A program made the position numbers and the translations under genes. Below, piece after piece: positions 33,744-42,652 of a stretch of DNA of 52,541 nucleotides. The stretch spans positions 21,187 through 73,727 of the forward strand of contig NZ_NBYK01000008.1 of the NCBI RefSeq assembly GCF_002197985.1. Direction: 5' to 3'. The notes under the pieces are model-generated. The model had not been told where the DNA came from. It saw only the letters and a program-made list of their open reading frames with translations, and searched no databases. The stretch comes from Halopseudomonas aestusnigri. Lineage in GTDB: Bacteria > Pseudomonadota > Gammaproteobacteria > Pseudomonadales > Pseudomonadaceae. Within the stretch, counting starts at the first letter, position 1. Each line of letters begins with the position of its first letter.

Positions 33744-33779
33744 GGAAATTCCTTCTGGACGGATAGACATCCTGAAACC

Positions 33780-33799
33780 GCCGGGCTTGACCGCCCGGC
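33780..33799 (-). terminator. Hairpin downstream of aguA
   Basis: Perfect 7-base stem (GCCGGGC/GCCCGGC) with a 6-base loop, 85 bases past the aguA stop and 37 bases upstream of the lipoprotein start. No T-run. Confidence 0.35.
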
Positions 33800-33884
33800 T
33801 CCGTAGTGGTGCCCGCTGATTATGCCCGCTGACCCGATCCGGCTCCAGTACTCGAACCGGGTATGTGAGCCAGGTCCGCTTGGC

Positions 33885-34985
33885 CTACCCGACCAACGGC
33901 TGTTGCTGGGTAATGCAGTGAATATTGCCACCGCCGAGCAGAATTTCCCGCCCCGGCACCATAACCACCCTGCGCTCGGGAAACACCCGCTGCAGCACCT
34001 CCAGCGCCTCGGCATCAATCGGATCATCGAAGCTGGGCGCGACAATGCCATCGTTGACGATCAGAAAGTTGACATAGGATCCCGCCAGACGAATGGTCGG
34101 GTCACGGGGCTGACTGCCTTCCACCACCAGCACATCCGCGCATTCCTCAGCGGTTGCATGAAGCGGCCCGGGAATCGGAATTTTGTGGATGACAAGCTCA
34201 CGGCCCTGCGCATCGCGCTCGGCGTCCAGCACAGCCGCCGCCGCCTGACAACGCGGATAATTTGGATCCTCGGGATCATCTGTCCAGGCCAGCAACACTT
34301 CACCCGGGCGAACGAAACAGCAGAAGTTGTCGACGTGCCCATCAGTTTCGTCATTGAACAGGCCCTCGGGCAGCCAGATGACCTTGCTGATACCCAGATA
34401 CTCGGCCAGCCTGAACTCGATTTCCTCTCGCTGCAGATGGGGATTGCGATTGGGGTTGAGCAGGCACTCCTCGGTCGTGATCAGCGTGCCTTCGCCGTCA
34501 ACGTGTATCGAGCCGCCCTCAAGCACAAATCCTTCAGTACGATAGCGCGGGCAGCGCTCCATCGACAAAATCTTGCTGGCTACCTGATCGTCCAGCGCCC
34601 AGTCGCTGTAGAGGCCACCCAGCTCGCCGCCCCACGCGTTGAAGGCCCAGTCGACGCCGCGCAATCCGCCCTGACCGTTGATGACAAAGGTCGGGCCGGT
34701 ATCCCGTACCCAGGCATCGTTGCTGCTCAGCTCAACCACTCGGATACCCGGATGATCCAGCTGGGCACAGGCGCTGGCATACTGCGCCGCCGAGACGCCC
34801 ACAGTGACCGGCTCAAAGCCGGCTATCGCCTGCGCCACAGCGGCAAAGGCGGTCTGCGCCGGCACCGCCTGCTGGCGCCAGTTGTCCGGCCGTTCGGGCC
34901 AGATCATCCAGGTCTGGCTGTGCGGTGCCCACTCGGCGGGCATGAAGTAGCCATCGTGGCGCGGCGTGGTATGCAGGTTGAACAT
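33885..34985 (-). CDS. aguA: Agmatine deiminase
   Basis: 366 residues. Hydrolyses agmatine to N-carbamoylputrescine and ammonia. It starts near [22 protein letters not shown], with [26 protein letters not shown], and the catalytic Cys357 in [13 protein letters not shown], the same number as in P. aeruginosa AguA. The frame opens at 35132 inside aguB; the ATG at 34985 lies four bases after the aguB stop. Second gene of the aguBA operon. Confidence 0.97.
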   Translation of the reverse strand: MFNLHTTPRHDGYFMPAEWAPHSQTWMIWPERPDNWRQQAVPAQTAFAAVAQAIAGFEPVTVGVSAAQYASACAQLDHPGIRVVELSSNDAWVRDTGPTFVINGQGGLRGVDWAFNAWGGELGGLYSDWALDDQVASKILSMERCPRYRTEGFVLEGGSIHVDGEGTLITTEECLLNPNRNPHLQREEIEFRLAEYLGISKVIWLPEGLFNDETDGHVDNFCCFVRPGEVLLAWTDDPEDPNYPRCQAAAAVLDAERDAQGRELVIHKIPIPGPLHATAEECADVLVVEGSQPRDPTIRLAGSYVNFLIVNDGIVAPSFDDPIDAEALEVLQRVFPERRVVMVPGREILLGGGNIHCITQQQPLVG

Positions 34986-34989
34986 CGAC

Positions 34990-35868
34990 TCAGGACTCCA
35001 GCTCGCCATCCAGGGTTTTGACCGGGCCGTACAGGTTTGGCCGGCGGTCGCGGAATACACCCCAAGCGCTGCGGATGTGCTCCAGTTCGTCCAGATCAAA
35101 GGTCTGCACCAGCACGCCGGTGTCCGTTTCATTCAGTTCCTGCACCTTTTCGCCAAACTGATTGGCGATAAAGGACGAGCCGTAGAAGGTAATGTCGTAG
35201 CCATCCTGCTCTTCGCGACCAATGCGGTTACTGGCAATCAGCGGCATCAGGTTGGCACCGGCATGCCCCTGCTGCACGCGCTGCCAGTGATCACGGGAGC
35301 TAATGCTGCTGTCGTGCGGCTCGCTGCCGATCGCCGTCGGGTAGAACAGCAGCTCAGCCCCCATCAGCGCCATGCTGCGCGCGCACTCGGGGAACCACTG
35401 ATCCCAGCAGATACCAACGCCAATCTTGGCGTAGCGGGTTTGCCAGACCTTGAATCCGGTATCGCCCGGATTGAAGTAGTACTTCTCATGATAGCCGGGG
35501 CCATCGGGAATATGGCTCTTGCGGTAGATACCCAGGTTGCTGCCGTCGGCGTCAATGATGGCCACACTGTTGAAGCGCGCCCGTCCGGCCAGCTCGAAGA
35601 AACTGATCGGCAGCACGACCTCAAGCTCCCTGGCCAGCGCCTGAAAGTGCCTGATCGCCGGGTTGTCTTCGACCCGAGTCGCGAGCTGCAGGTAGTCCGG
35701 ATTGGGCTTTTGACAGAAGTACGGGGTTTCGAACAGCTCCTGAATCAGGATGATCTGCGCGCCCTTGGCTGCCGCCTCACGCACCAGCCTTTCTGCCTGT
35801 GCGAGGTTGGCCTGACGGTCCCAGGAACAGCCCATCTGGGTTGCGGCTACGGTAACGGTACGGGTCAT
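34990..35868 (-). CDS. aguB: N-carbamoylputrescine amidase
   Basis: 292-residue nitrilase-superfamily enzyme that splits N-carbamoylputrescine to putrescine, CO2 and ammonia. The catalytic triad is Glu44 ([11 protein letters not shown]), Lys117 ([19 protein letters not shown]) and Cys154 ([11 protein letters not shown]). It feeds putrescine to the downstream catabolic genes of this island. GGAGAG precedes the ATG, and a strong promoter with a dyad lies 47-75 bases upstream. Confidence 0.97.
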   Translation of the reverse strand: MTRTVTVAATQMGCSWDRQANLAQAERLVREAAAKGAQIILIQELFETPYFCQKPNPDYLQLATRVEDNPAIRHFQALARELEVVLPISFFELAGRARFNSVAIIDADGSNLGIYRKSHIPDGPGYHEKYYFNPGDTGFKVWQTRYAKIGVGICWDQWFPECARSMALMGAELLFYPTAIGSEPHDSSISSRDHWQRVQQGHAGANLMPLIASNRIGREEQDGYDITFYGSSFIANQFGEKVQELNETDTGVLVQTFDLDELEHIRSAWGVFRDRRPNLYGPVKTLDGELES

Positions 35869-35914
35869 GACGCTCTCCTGAAGGTAGAATTCGAACAAAG
35901 CCGATATTTATCGA

Positions 35915-35943
35915 TTTATACTCAATCAAAAACTGATTGGCAA
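35915..35943 (-). promoter_or_regulatory. aguBA promoter with operator-like dyad in the spacer
   Basis: On the minus strand TTGCCA (35938-35943), a 17-base spacer and TATAAA (35915-35920) make a near-consensus sigma-70 promoter. A 19-base dyad TCAATCA-n5-TGATTGG (35922-35940) fills the spacer and overlaps the -35. Such placement suits a repressor; P. aeruginosa controls aguBA with the TetR-family AguR. Confidence 0.65.
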
Positions 35944-36031
35944 TGCTTTTACCGCCGCCTCATCGATATTTAACGAGAAATCCGGCATAACATCAGCCGT
36001 AAGCATAGCGTTGCCTGCGTACCACCACCGC

Positions 36032-36811
36032 TCAGGCGTGCCAGCGCAGCGGATCCTGCCGATAAAAATCGGCCAAATGCCGATAAACTGCCGGCCAACT
36101 GCGGTGCAGCACCTGTGGGCATTCGAAAAAGCTCTCCGACAACACGGCAAAGAACTCGGCCGGCGCCTCCAGCGCGTAGGCATCCAGGGGCAGGTGCTCA
36201 CCGCGCTCGGCACGCTGGGCCAGATCATCCCAGGCGGCTTGCATGTCACGCGCCCAATCGGCCTGACTCATGCCGCGGTGCAGCGGCGGCGAACCATTGG
36301 CGGCGGATGAGCGCATATCCAGCGTATGCGCCAGCTCATGAATAACCACGTTGAAGCCGTCCGCTTGCCCAGAATGGCGAACATCCTCCAGCGACAGCAC
36401 CACCGGGCCATGCAACCAGGCCTCGCCGCTCAGCTCGCGCACCGCTTCGTGCACCACGCCGGCCTCGTCACGCCATTGCTGCCGGGTGCGGAACGGACCG
36501 TCGTAGAGCACCAGCGTCTGCCAGCCGTCGTACCAGTGCAAACCAATCTCCAGCACCGGCAGAACAGCCATTCCGGCGACCCGCAAACGCAGAACATCGT
36601 CCAGCTCAACACCCTCCAGCGGATGCAGATGCTTGCGCAGCAAAAAACGCAGCGCGGTGTCATGCAGACGCTCACGCTGGGCCGCGTTCAGGTACCGGTA
36701 ACAGGGCCAGTCACCCAGCGCCTGCTGCCACAGATCCGGATCAAGCTCACCCTGCACGCGCTGCAAGCGACGCTGTTCGCTGCGCTCACGCCACCAGCGC
36801 ACCAGCCCCAC
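36032..36811 (-). CDS. mtfA: MtfA-type zinc peptidase (M90 family)
   Basis: 259 residues. HELAH zinc motif at 158-162 (FNVVIHELAHTLDMR) and the distal Glu in YALEAPAEFFAVLSE are typical. E. coli MtfA is a cytoplasmic aminopeptidase linked to Mlc and glucose uptake; a role in a polyamine locus is not known. A GTG start abuts the TetR stop (TGA-GTG), so the two genes are probably translated together. Its stop lies about 163 bases from aguB's start on the same strand. Confidence 0.9.
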   Translation of the reverse strand: MGLVRWWRERSEQRRLQRVQGELDPDLWQQALGDWPCYRYLNAAQRERLHDTALRFLLRKHLHPLEGVELDDVLRLRVAGMAVLPVLEIGLHWYDGWQTLVLYDGPFRTRQQWRDEAGVVHEAVRELSGEAWLHGPVVLSLEDVRHSGQADGFNVVIHELAHTLDMRSSAANGSPPLHRGMSQADWARDMQAAWDDLAQRAERGEHLPLDAYALEAPAEFFAVLSESFFECPQVLHRSWPAVYRHLADFYRQDPLRWHA

Positions 36812-37438
36812 TCAGCGCCCCTCGACCCGCGCCAGTACCGGCGGCAGATAGACGCCCAGGTAGGCGGTCATCAGCCGTGTTGCTTCACGGCAAATGGGGT
36901 CGCTCACCTCGCCAGACTGCTGATAACCGACGGCGAGCAGCTTGTCTGCCGCCTGCATGGCCAGCGCGAAGATATCCACATCATTCGGCAACGGCGGCAG
37001 CACGAAGACCTCGGCCAAGCACTGCTGAAACCGCCGCCCAAGCAGTTGATCGTGCTGCTGGTCGGCTTGGCGAATGGCGGCCAGATCATGCCCGCCCAAC
37101 AGCAGCTCACGGGCGGCCGGATTGCCGCGGTAATAGTCCTGAAAACGCTGTTCGATGTCGGCGACCAGCGCCATCCAGCTGGACGGGTGGGAGACTGGAG
37201 GTGTCTGGAGAATCCCGTCCAGCTCAAGGAACAGGCGCTCGGCCAGCGCCGCCAGCACGTCGCTGACCTGAGGAAAAAAGTGATACACCGAAGACGGGGG
37301 AATGGCGGCCTGCTCGGCGATGGCGTAGATCGACAGCGCGCTCAGCCCGCCCTGGTCAAGCAACGCAGTGGTCGCCTCGAGGATACGGTCGATCCGCTCC
37401 TGACTGCTGGCGCGGCGTTTCGGGGCGGATCTGCTCAT
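36812..37438 (-). CDS. TetR family transcriptional regulator
   Basis: 208 residues. N-terminal helix-turn-helix about 12-60 (RILEATTALLDQGGLSALSIYAIAEQAAIPPSSVYHFFP), then a helical ligand domain typical of TetR. It sits 12 bases behind the gamma-glutamylpolyamine oxidase gene and abuts mtfA. Candidate regulator of the aguBA promoter or of the spu genes, by position only; P. aeruginosa AguR is of the same family but lies directly beside aguB. Confidence 0.9.
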   Translation of the reverse strand: MSRSAPKRRASSQERIDRILEATTALLDQGGLSALSIYAIAEQAAIPPSSVYHFFPQVSDVLAALAERLFLELDGILQTPPVSHPSSWMALVADIEQRFQDYYRGNPAARELLLGGHDLAAIRQADQQHDQLLGRRFQQCLAEVFVLPPLPNDVDIFALAMQAADKLLAVGYQQSGEVSDPICREATRLMTAYLGVYLPPVLARVEGR

Positions 37439-37450
37439 AGGGGTTCCGTA

Positions 37451-38710
37451 TCAACGACTGTCCTGCAGACGATACCACAGCAGCGCCAGCGCCCGGATAG
37501 CGGTCTGCAGCGGCGCACCCGGCGGAACCGGCAGGTGACGCCAGCGCGCCATCAGGTCAAAGTTGCGGGCATCGCCCAGCACCGTCTCGGCCATCAGCTT
37601 GCCCGCCAATCCGGCCAGCGCCACACCCTGCCCGGAATAGCCCTGGGTAAACAACACCCGCTGCCCCAGCCGACCAAACACCGGCGCCTTGCTCATAGTC
37701 ATCGCGACCTGACCACCCCAGAGGTATTCGAAATCCTCACCCGCCAGTTGCCCAAACACCTGCGCCATGCGCTCACGCATGGTCTGGCGCAATGCATCGG
37801 GACGGGCATCGCGGGCACTGGCGCGCCCACCGAACAGCAGACGATTATCCGGCGTCAGCCGGTAGTAATCGATCAGGGTGTTCATGTCGCAGACCGCTGC
37901 ACGGGAGGGAATCAACTGTTCGGCCAGATCGCCGAGCGGCCGAGTCGCCCCGATATAGCTGCCGATCGGCATAAAGCCCTTGCGGTACCAGGGCAGCAGC
38001 TTGCCGAGGTAGGCGTTACCCGCCAGCAGCAGATGACCGGCGCGTACCTGACCGCCAGCCGTACAAACCTGAACCTGCCCGCGCTGCTCGCGATAGCTGC
38101 GGACCGCGGAGCGCTCGAAAATGCGCACACCGGCCTGCTCGGCAGCACGAGCCAGCCCCTGTACATACTTGAGCGGGTGCAGATCGCCACCACCCAAATC
38201 CATCACGCCGGCCTGATAATCCGCGTTCAGCAAGCCCTGCAGCGCCGCCCGATCATGAAACTCCAGCCGGTCGTAGCCAAGCTCACCCAGCTCCTGCTGC
38301 CAGGCCCGCAACTCGGGAACCTGCCGCGCCTTGTTGGCAACCAGCAAAATCCCCCACTTCAGATCACAGTCGATGCCGTAGCGCTCGACCCGGTCGCGCA
38401 GCAGGTCTACACCATCGAGCCCGAGCTGCCAGACGCGGCGAGCGTCCTGCTCGCCCAGCTCACGAACCACCCTGGCATGATCGCAGGCCACCCCGGGATT
38501 GATCTGCCCGCCATTGCGACCGGAGCAGCCCCAGCCGACATCCTCTGCCTCGAGCACAATCACGCTGCGCCCGGCCTCGGCCAGCTCCAGCGCCGCAGAC
38601 AGGCCGGTAAAACCGGCGCCGACAATACAGACATCCGCATCCAGCACACCCTGCAGCTGTGCGCGGGGCGGAACAGCAGGCACGCTGGCCCGATACCAGG
38701 AATCATTCAT
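37451..38710 (-). CDS. pauB: Gamma-glutamylputrescine/polyamine oxidase (PauB/PuuB-like FAD enzyme)
   Basis: 419 residues. DAO-type FAD-dependent oxidoreductase: Rossmann motif VCIVGAGFTGLSAALELAEAG near residue 26, EAEDVGWGCSGRNGGQ, and a C-terminal FAD contact FTQGYSGQGVALAGL. Within the gamma-glutamylation route it oxidises gamma-glutamylputrescine to the aldehyde. It follows the synthetase gene after a 65-base gap with a hairpin. The ATG at 38710 has only a weak GAGAG box. Specific polyamine preference cannot be read from the sequence. Confidence 0.88.
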   Translation of the reverse strand: MNDSWYRASVPAVPPRAQLQGVLDADVCIVGAGFTGLSAALELAEAGRSVIVLEAEDVGWGCSGRNGGQINPGVACDHARVVRELGEQDARRVWQLGLDGVDLLRDRVERYGIDCDLKWGILLVANKARQVPELRAWQQELGELGYDRLEFHDRAALQGLLNADYQAGVMDLGGGDLHPLKYVQGLARAAEQAGVRIFERSAVRSYREQRGQVQVCTAGGQVRAGHLLLAGNAYLGKLLPWYRKGFMPIGSYIGATRPLGDLAEQLIPSRAAVCDMNTLIDYYRLTPDNRLLFGGRASARDARPDALRQTMRERMAQVFGQLAGEDFEYLWGGQVAMTMSKAPVFGRLGQRVLFTQGYSGQGVALAGLAGKLMAETVLGDARNFDLMARWRHLPVPPGAPLQTAIRALALLWYRLQDSR

Positions 38711-38733
38711 CACAAAGGCTCTCGCATAACGAA

Positions 38734-38757
38734 CAATCCCGCCGGAGGGCGGGATTG
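38734..38757 (-). terminator. Hairpin between the synthetase and oxidase genes
   Basis: A perfect ten-base stem CAATCCCGCC/GGCGGGATTG with loop of four, 18 bases past the synthetase stop. No T-run, so partial termination or mRNA 3' protection is likely. Confidence 0.5.
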
Positions 38758-38775
38758 TGATTGGCCACGACGTGG

Positions 38776-40197
38776 TCAGACGGTGTGCAGGTACCACATG
38801 TACTCAAGGTCGGAAATGGTCTTCTCGAACTCCTCCATCTCACTTTCCTTGCAGAGTACAAATACGTCGAGATATTCCTCGCCGATGTACTCCTTCATTA
38901 CCTCGGAGGCTTCCAGCTCACGCAACGCATCACGCAGGTTGGTCGGCAGCGACGGCTCATGCTGATCGTAAGCGTTGCCCTCGGTCATCTCCGGCGGCTC
39001 GACCTGATTGCTGATGCCGTAGTGAATGGCCGACAGCAATGCTGCCATCAGCAAGTACGGGTTGGCATCGGCGCCGGCCAGGCGGTGCTCGATACGCATT
39101 GCCTCCGGGTCGCCACCGGGCACACGGACTGCCACGGTGCGGTTATCAATACCCCAGGTCGGCGCACAGGGCACGAAGAAACTCGGGCTGAAACGACGAT
39201 AGGAGTTGATATTCGGACACAGGAAGGCCATGTACTGCGGCAGGGTTTCCAGCAGGCCACCGACAGCCCAGCGCAGGCGATCGCTCAAACTGCCGTCGGC
39301 ATTGGGCGCAAAGACATTGCGGCCGTTCTCGTCCATCAGGCTGATATGAACATGCATACCGTTACCGGCCTGATCGTGATAAGGCTTGGCCATGAAAGTG
39401 GTATCCATTTCATGGTCGTAGGCCACGTTCTTGATCACCCGCTTGAGCAGCACGTTGAAGTCACAGGCCTTAACCGGATCATCAACATGGTGCAGGTTGA
39501 CCTCGAACTGCCCAGGTGCCGACTCGGCCACGATGGCGTCAGCGGGGATGCCCTGCTCGTGGGCAGCTTCGATGACGTCCTCAAGGAACTCGGCGTATTC
39601 GTCCAGATCATCCATGGAATAGACCTGCACCGAATTGGGACGCTTGCCGGACATCGGAGAGCGCGGCGGCTGCGGGCGGCCGGTAATGTTCTCCTGGTCA
39701 ATCAGGTAGAACTCCAGCTCGAAGGCAGACACCGGGGTCAGCTTGAGATCCTTGAAGCGTTCTACGATACGTTGCAGAACATAGCGGGGGTCGGCGAAGA
39801 AGGGGGTCTTGCGGTCCAGCTCGTACATGGTCATCAGCAGTTGTCCGGTTGGACGCTTCTGCCATGGTTCAACCGTCAGGGTTCCGGGAATCGGCAGGCA
39901 AATGCGGTCCGCATCGCCGATTTCCAGACCGAGACCGGTCTCTTCTACGGTCGTACCCTGAATGTTTAGCGCAAAGACCGATGCCGGCAATGCGATGCCC
40001 TTCTCGAAGGCTTTGGCCAACGCAGAACGATCAATGCGCTTGCCGCGCACGATACCGTTCATATCGGCAATAAGAAGGTCAATAAAATGAGTTTCCGGAT
40101 GCGCGGCCAGAAAGGCCTCCGCTTCCTGGATGCCTACCGGCTCACTGGGCGTGGCGGGGACGGCGGTTACAGCATCCGCTCCGGCTTGGGGCTGCAT
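38776..40197 (-). CDS. spuI: Gamma-glutamylputrescine synthetase-like (glutamine synthetase family, SpuI/PauA)
   Basis: 473 residues. Glutamine synthetase fold: beta-grasp domain about 25-125 with IDLLIADMNGIVRGK, catalytic domain with AFELEFYLID, ESAPGQFEVNLHH, NGMHVHISLMDE, NRTVAVRVPGG and RIEHRLAGADANPYL. The adenylylation Tyr loop of GlnA is absent and the C-terminus is short, so ligation of glutamate to polyamine is expected. AGGTGA precedes the ATG. Divergent from the spuA-like gene through a 277-base control region. Confidence 0.92.
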   Translation of the reverse strand: MQPQAGADAVTAVPATPSEPVGIQEAEAFLAAHPETHFIDLLIADMNGIVRGKRIDRSALAKAFEKGIALPASVFALNIQGTTVEETGLGLEIGDADRICLPIPGTLTVEPWQKRPTGQLLMTMYELDRKTPFFADPRYVLQRIVERFKDLKLTPVSAFELEFYLIDQENITGRPQPPRSPMSGKRPNSVQVYSMDDLDEYAEFLEDVIEAAHEQGIPADAIVAESAPGQFEVNLHHVDDPVKACDFNVLLKRVIKNVAYDHEMDTTFMAKPYHDQAGNGMHVHISLMDENGRNVFAPNADGSLSDRLRWAVGGLLETLPQYMAFLCPNINSYRRFSPSFFVPCAPTWGIDNRTVAVRVPGGDPEAMRIEHRLAGADANPYLLMAALLSAIHYGISNQVEPPEMTEGNAYDQHEPSLPTNLRDALRELEASEVMKEYIGEEYLDVFVLCKESEMEEFEKTISDLEYMWYLHTV

Positions 40198-40474
40198 GGG
40201 ATTTCACCTGTTATTTGTAAAATATATCAATCACAGAACTTACACGATGTGAGTTAATCCGAAAGGCCCTTCGGAGTCAATAGAACTGATACCGCACAAA
40301 CATGGTGCGCACTGCCCTATAAAAGGCCACAGACGGGCATTAAAGACCAAAATGGCTACCTCGCGTGTTCGTTATTTTTGCTCTTTGTGTTAATTATTTT
40401 TTATTGCTATTGTACGAAAAAACGAACAACAATCGGTTCGCATTCACTTTGTCACTGACTTGCTGGAACATCAA
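40198..40474. promoter_or_regulatory. Divergent control region of the polyamine island
   Basis: AT-richer than its surroundings. It contains a 19-base dyad AACTTACA-CGA-TGTGAGTT (40237-40255, one mismatch), a dyad TCCGAA-n6-TTCGGA (40258-40275), the palindrome GTGCGCAC (40305-40312), and the inverted pair GTTCGTT (40367-40373) and AACGAAC (40421-40427). TTGTGT-17-TATTGT (40385-40413) is a weak promoter candidate for the plus-strand genes and lies between the last two half-sites. TATATT on the minus strand near 40224 may be the -10 of spuI. Confidence 0.5.
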
Positions 40475-41236
40475 ATGTCCGTCGTACGCAAACCCGTCAT
40501 TGGTATCGTCTGCTGCTCGGAACAGCTCGGGCTGCACCCTTTCAACATCGTCGGCGAGAAATACATTCTCGGCGTCGTGGACGGTGCCAACGGCCTGCCG
40601 CTGCTGATTCCGGCCTTGGGCGAGCGACTGGACAGCGATCAGCTGCTGGACCTGCTGGACGGCATCCTGTTTACCGGCTCACCGTCCAACGTTGAGCCCC
40701 ATCATTACAGCGGACCGGGCAGTGCCGAAGGCACCAAGCACGACCCCAAGCGCGACGCGACCACCCTGCCATTGATTCGCGCCGCAATTGACCGCGGCGT
40801 TCCGGTACTCGGCATCTGCCGAGGCTTTCAGGAAATGAACGTCGCCTTTGGCGGCACTTTGCATCAGCGACTGTACGAAGTCGGCGGTTATATCGAACAC
40901 CGCGAGGACAAGAATCAGCCGGTCGACATTCAGTATGGCCCAGCTCACGAGGTTCGTCTTGAGCCCGGGGGGTTGCTCTACGAAATTTCAGGCTGCAGCT
41001 CGGCTCAGGTCAATTCCCTGCACACTCAGGGAGTCGCTACACTGGGAGCCGGTCTGCAGCCTGAAGCGACAGCACCCGATGGACTGATTGAGGCCTTCTC
41101 GGTCAGCCAGGCAACCCAATTCGCTCTCGGCGTACAGTGGCACCCCGAATGGCAGGTAACCCGCAATCCGTTTTACCTGTCGATCTTCCAGGCGTTCGGA
41201 AACGCCTGCCGGGCCCGTGCGTCGCGACACTCCTGA
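40475..41236 (+). CDS. spuA: Gamma-glutamyl-GABA hydrolase (SpuA/PuuD-like class I amidotransferase)
   Basis: 253 residues. Nucleophile Cys115 in VLGICRGFQEMNVAFGG and the His of LGVQWHPEWQ make the class I glutamine amidotransferase triad; LFTGSPSNVEPHHY is the usual substrate loop. It releases GABA and glutamate from gamma-glutamyl-GABA. TTG at 40460 opens the frame earlier, but the ATG at 40475 with TGGAA upstream is preferred. First gene of a plus-strand run reaching 49468. Confidence 0.93.
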   Translation: MSVVRKPVIGIVCCSEQLGLHPFNIVGEKYILGVVDGANGLPLLIPALGERLDSDQLLDLLDGILFTGSPSNVEPHHYSGPGSAEGTKHDPKRDATTLPLIRAAIDRGVPVLGICRGFQEMNVAFGGTLHQRLYEVGGYIEHREDKNQPVDIQYGPAHEVRLEPGGLLYEISGCSSAQVNSLHTQGVATLGAGLQPEATAPDGLIEAFSVSQATQFALGVQWHPEWQVTRNPFYLSIFQAFGNACRARASRHS

Positions 41237-41243
41237 GGCGGTT

Positions 41244-42590
41244 ATGAACAAGATTGAAAGCTGGCTTAAAGAAAACAAGATTACTGAGGTGGAATGCATG
41301 GTGGGCGACCTGACCGGTATTGCCCGCGGCAAGATCGCTCCGACCATGAAGTTCATCTCGGAGAAAGGCATGCGCCTGCCCGAAAGCATCCTGCTGCAAT
41401 CGGTTACCGGCGACTATGTAGAAGATGACATCTATTACGACCTGCTCGACCCGGCCGATATCGACATGATCTGCAAGCCGGACGAGACCGCCATGTTCAT
41501 GGTGCCGTGGGCGCTGGAACCGACCGCGCAGATCATCCATGACTGCTTTGACAAGATGGGCAATCCCATCGAGATGGCGCCACGCAACGTGCTCAAGACC
41601 GTGCTCAAGCTGTATGAGAAAAAGGGCTGGAAGCCAATCGTCGCGCCCGAGATGGAATTCTATCTGACCCGCCGCAACGAAGACCCGGACCTGCCGCTGC
41701 AGCCGCCGATCGGCCGCTCCGGCCGCCAGGAAACCGGCCGCCAGTCCTTCTCCATCGACGCCGCCAACGAATTCGACCCGCTGTTCGAAGACATGTACGA
41801 CTGGTGCGAGGCTCAGGGCCTGGATCTGGACACCCTGATCCACGAGGAAGGCACCGCGCAGATGGAAATCAACTTCCGTCACGGTGACCCGCTGCATCTG
41901 GCCGATCAGATTCAAGTGTTCAAGCGCACCATGCGCGAGGCCGCTCTCAAGCACGACATGACCGCGACCTTTATGGCCAAGCCGATCACCAATGAGCCGG
42001 GCAGCGCCATGCACCTGCACCAGAGCATCGTTGACGCCAAGACCGGCAAGAATATTTTCTCCAATGATGATGGCAGCATGAGCGAACTGTTCCTGCACCA
42101 CATCGGCGGTCTGCAACGCTACATCCCGGAAGTGCTGCCGCTGTTCGCGCCGAACGTCAACTCGTTCCGCCGCTTCCTGCCTGACACCTCGGCACCGGTG
42201 AACGTCGAGTGGGGCGAAGAGAACCGTACCGCCGGCCTGCGCGTGCCGGACTCCAACCCGCAGAACCGTCGGGTCGAAAACCGCCTGCCCGGCGCAGATG
42301 CCAACCCCTACATTGCCATTGCGGCCAGTCTGCTGTGCGGCTACCTGGGCATGGAAAACCGCATGTCACCGTCGGCACCGGTCAAGGGCCGCGCGTATGA
42401 ACGCCGCAACCTGCGCCTGCCGCTGACCATCGAATCGGCACTGGAGCGCATGGAGCAATGCAAGGACATTGAAGCAGTGCTCGGCAGCAAGTTCTGCCGC
42501 GGCTATGTGGCGGTCAAGCGCGCCGAACACGAAAACTACAAACGGGTGATCAGCTCCTGGGAGCGCGAGTTCCTGCTGCTGTCCGTCTGA
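41244..42590 (+). CDS. spuB: Second gamma-glutamylpolyamine synthetase-like protein (SpuB)
   Basis: 448 residues, glutamine synthetase family and clearly diverged from the spuI-like protein. VECMVGDLTGIARGK in the beta-grasp domain, APEMEFYLTRR, EEGTAQMEINFRHGD, GSAMHLHQSIVD, and RRVENRLPGADANPYIAI in the catalytic domain. GAGG precedes the ATG at 41244 by six bases and the gap to spuA is seven bases. The two synthetases probably differ in polyamine preference. Confidence 0.92.
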   Translation: MNKIESWLKENKITEVECMVGDLTGIARGKIAPTMKFISEKGMRLPESILLQSVTGDYVEDDIYYDLLDPADIDMICKPDETAMFMVPWALEPTAQIIHDCFDKMGNPIEMAPRNVLKTVLKLYEKKGWKPIVAPEMEFYLTRRNEDPDLPLQPPIGRSGRQETGRQSFSIDAANEFDPLFEDMYDWCEAQGLDLDTLIHEEGTAQMEINFRHGDPLHLADQIQVFKRTMREAALKHDMTATFMAKPITNEPGSAMHLHQSIVDAKTGKNIFSNDDGSMSELFLHHIGGLQRYIPEVLPLFAPNVNSFRRFLPDTSAPVNVEWGEENRTAGLRVPDSNPQNRRVENRLPGADANPYIAIAASLLCGYLGMENRMSPSAPVKGRAYERRNLRLPLTIESALERMEQCKDIEAVLGSKFCRGYVAVKRAEHENYKRVISSWEREFLLLSV

Positions 42591-42652
42591 TCCCTCAATC
42601 CTGTAACGGTCGCTGCCGGAGGGCAGCGACACCACGGAAACCGGAGTACCGT

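Noticed and set aside
36326-38965. 879-codon plus-strand open frame
   Set aside because: It lies opposite mtfA, tetR and pauB, whose products are all recognisable; the translation is low-complexity, Gln/Arg/His-rich shadow sequence of high-GC coding DNA.
40300-40318. Sigma-54 promoter (GG-n10-GC) in the spu control region
   Set aside because: The GG and GC at this spot are eight, not ten, bases apart, and the flanks do not fit.
40365-40607. Small plus-strand frame starting MFVIFALCVNYF in the control region
   Set aside because: The hydrophobic start results from AT-rich promoter DNA, and the rest overlaps spuA in another frame. There is no Shine-Dalgarno sequence.
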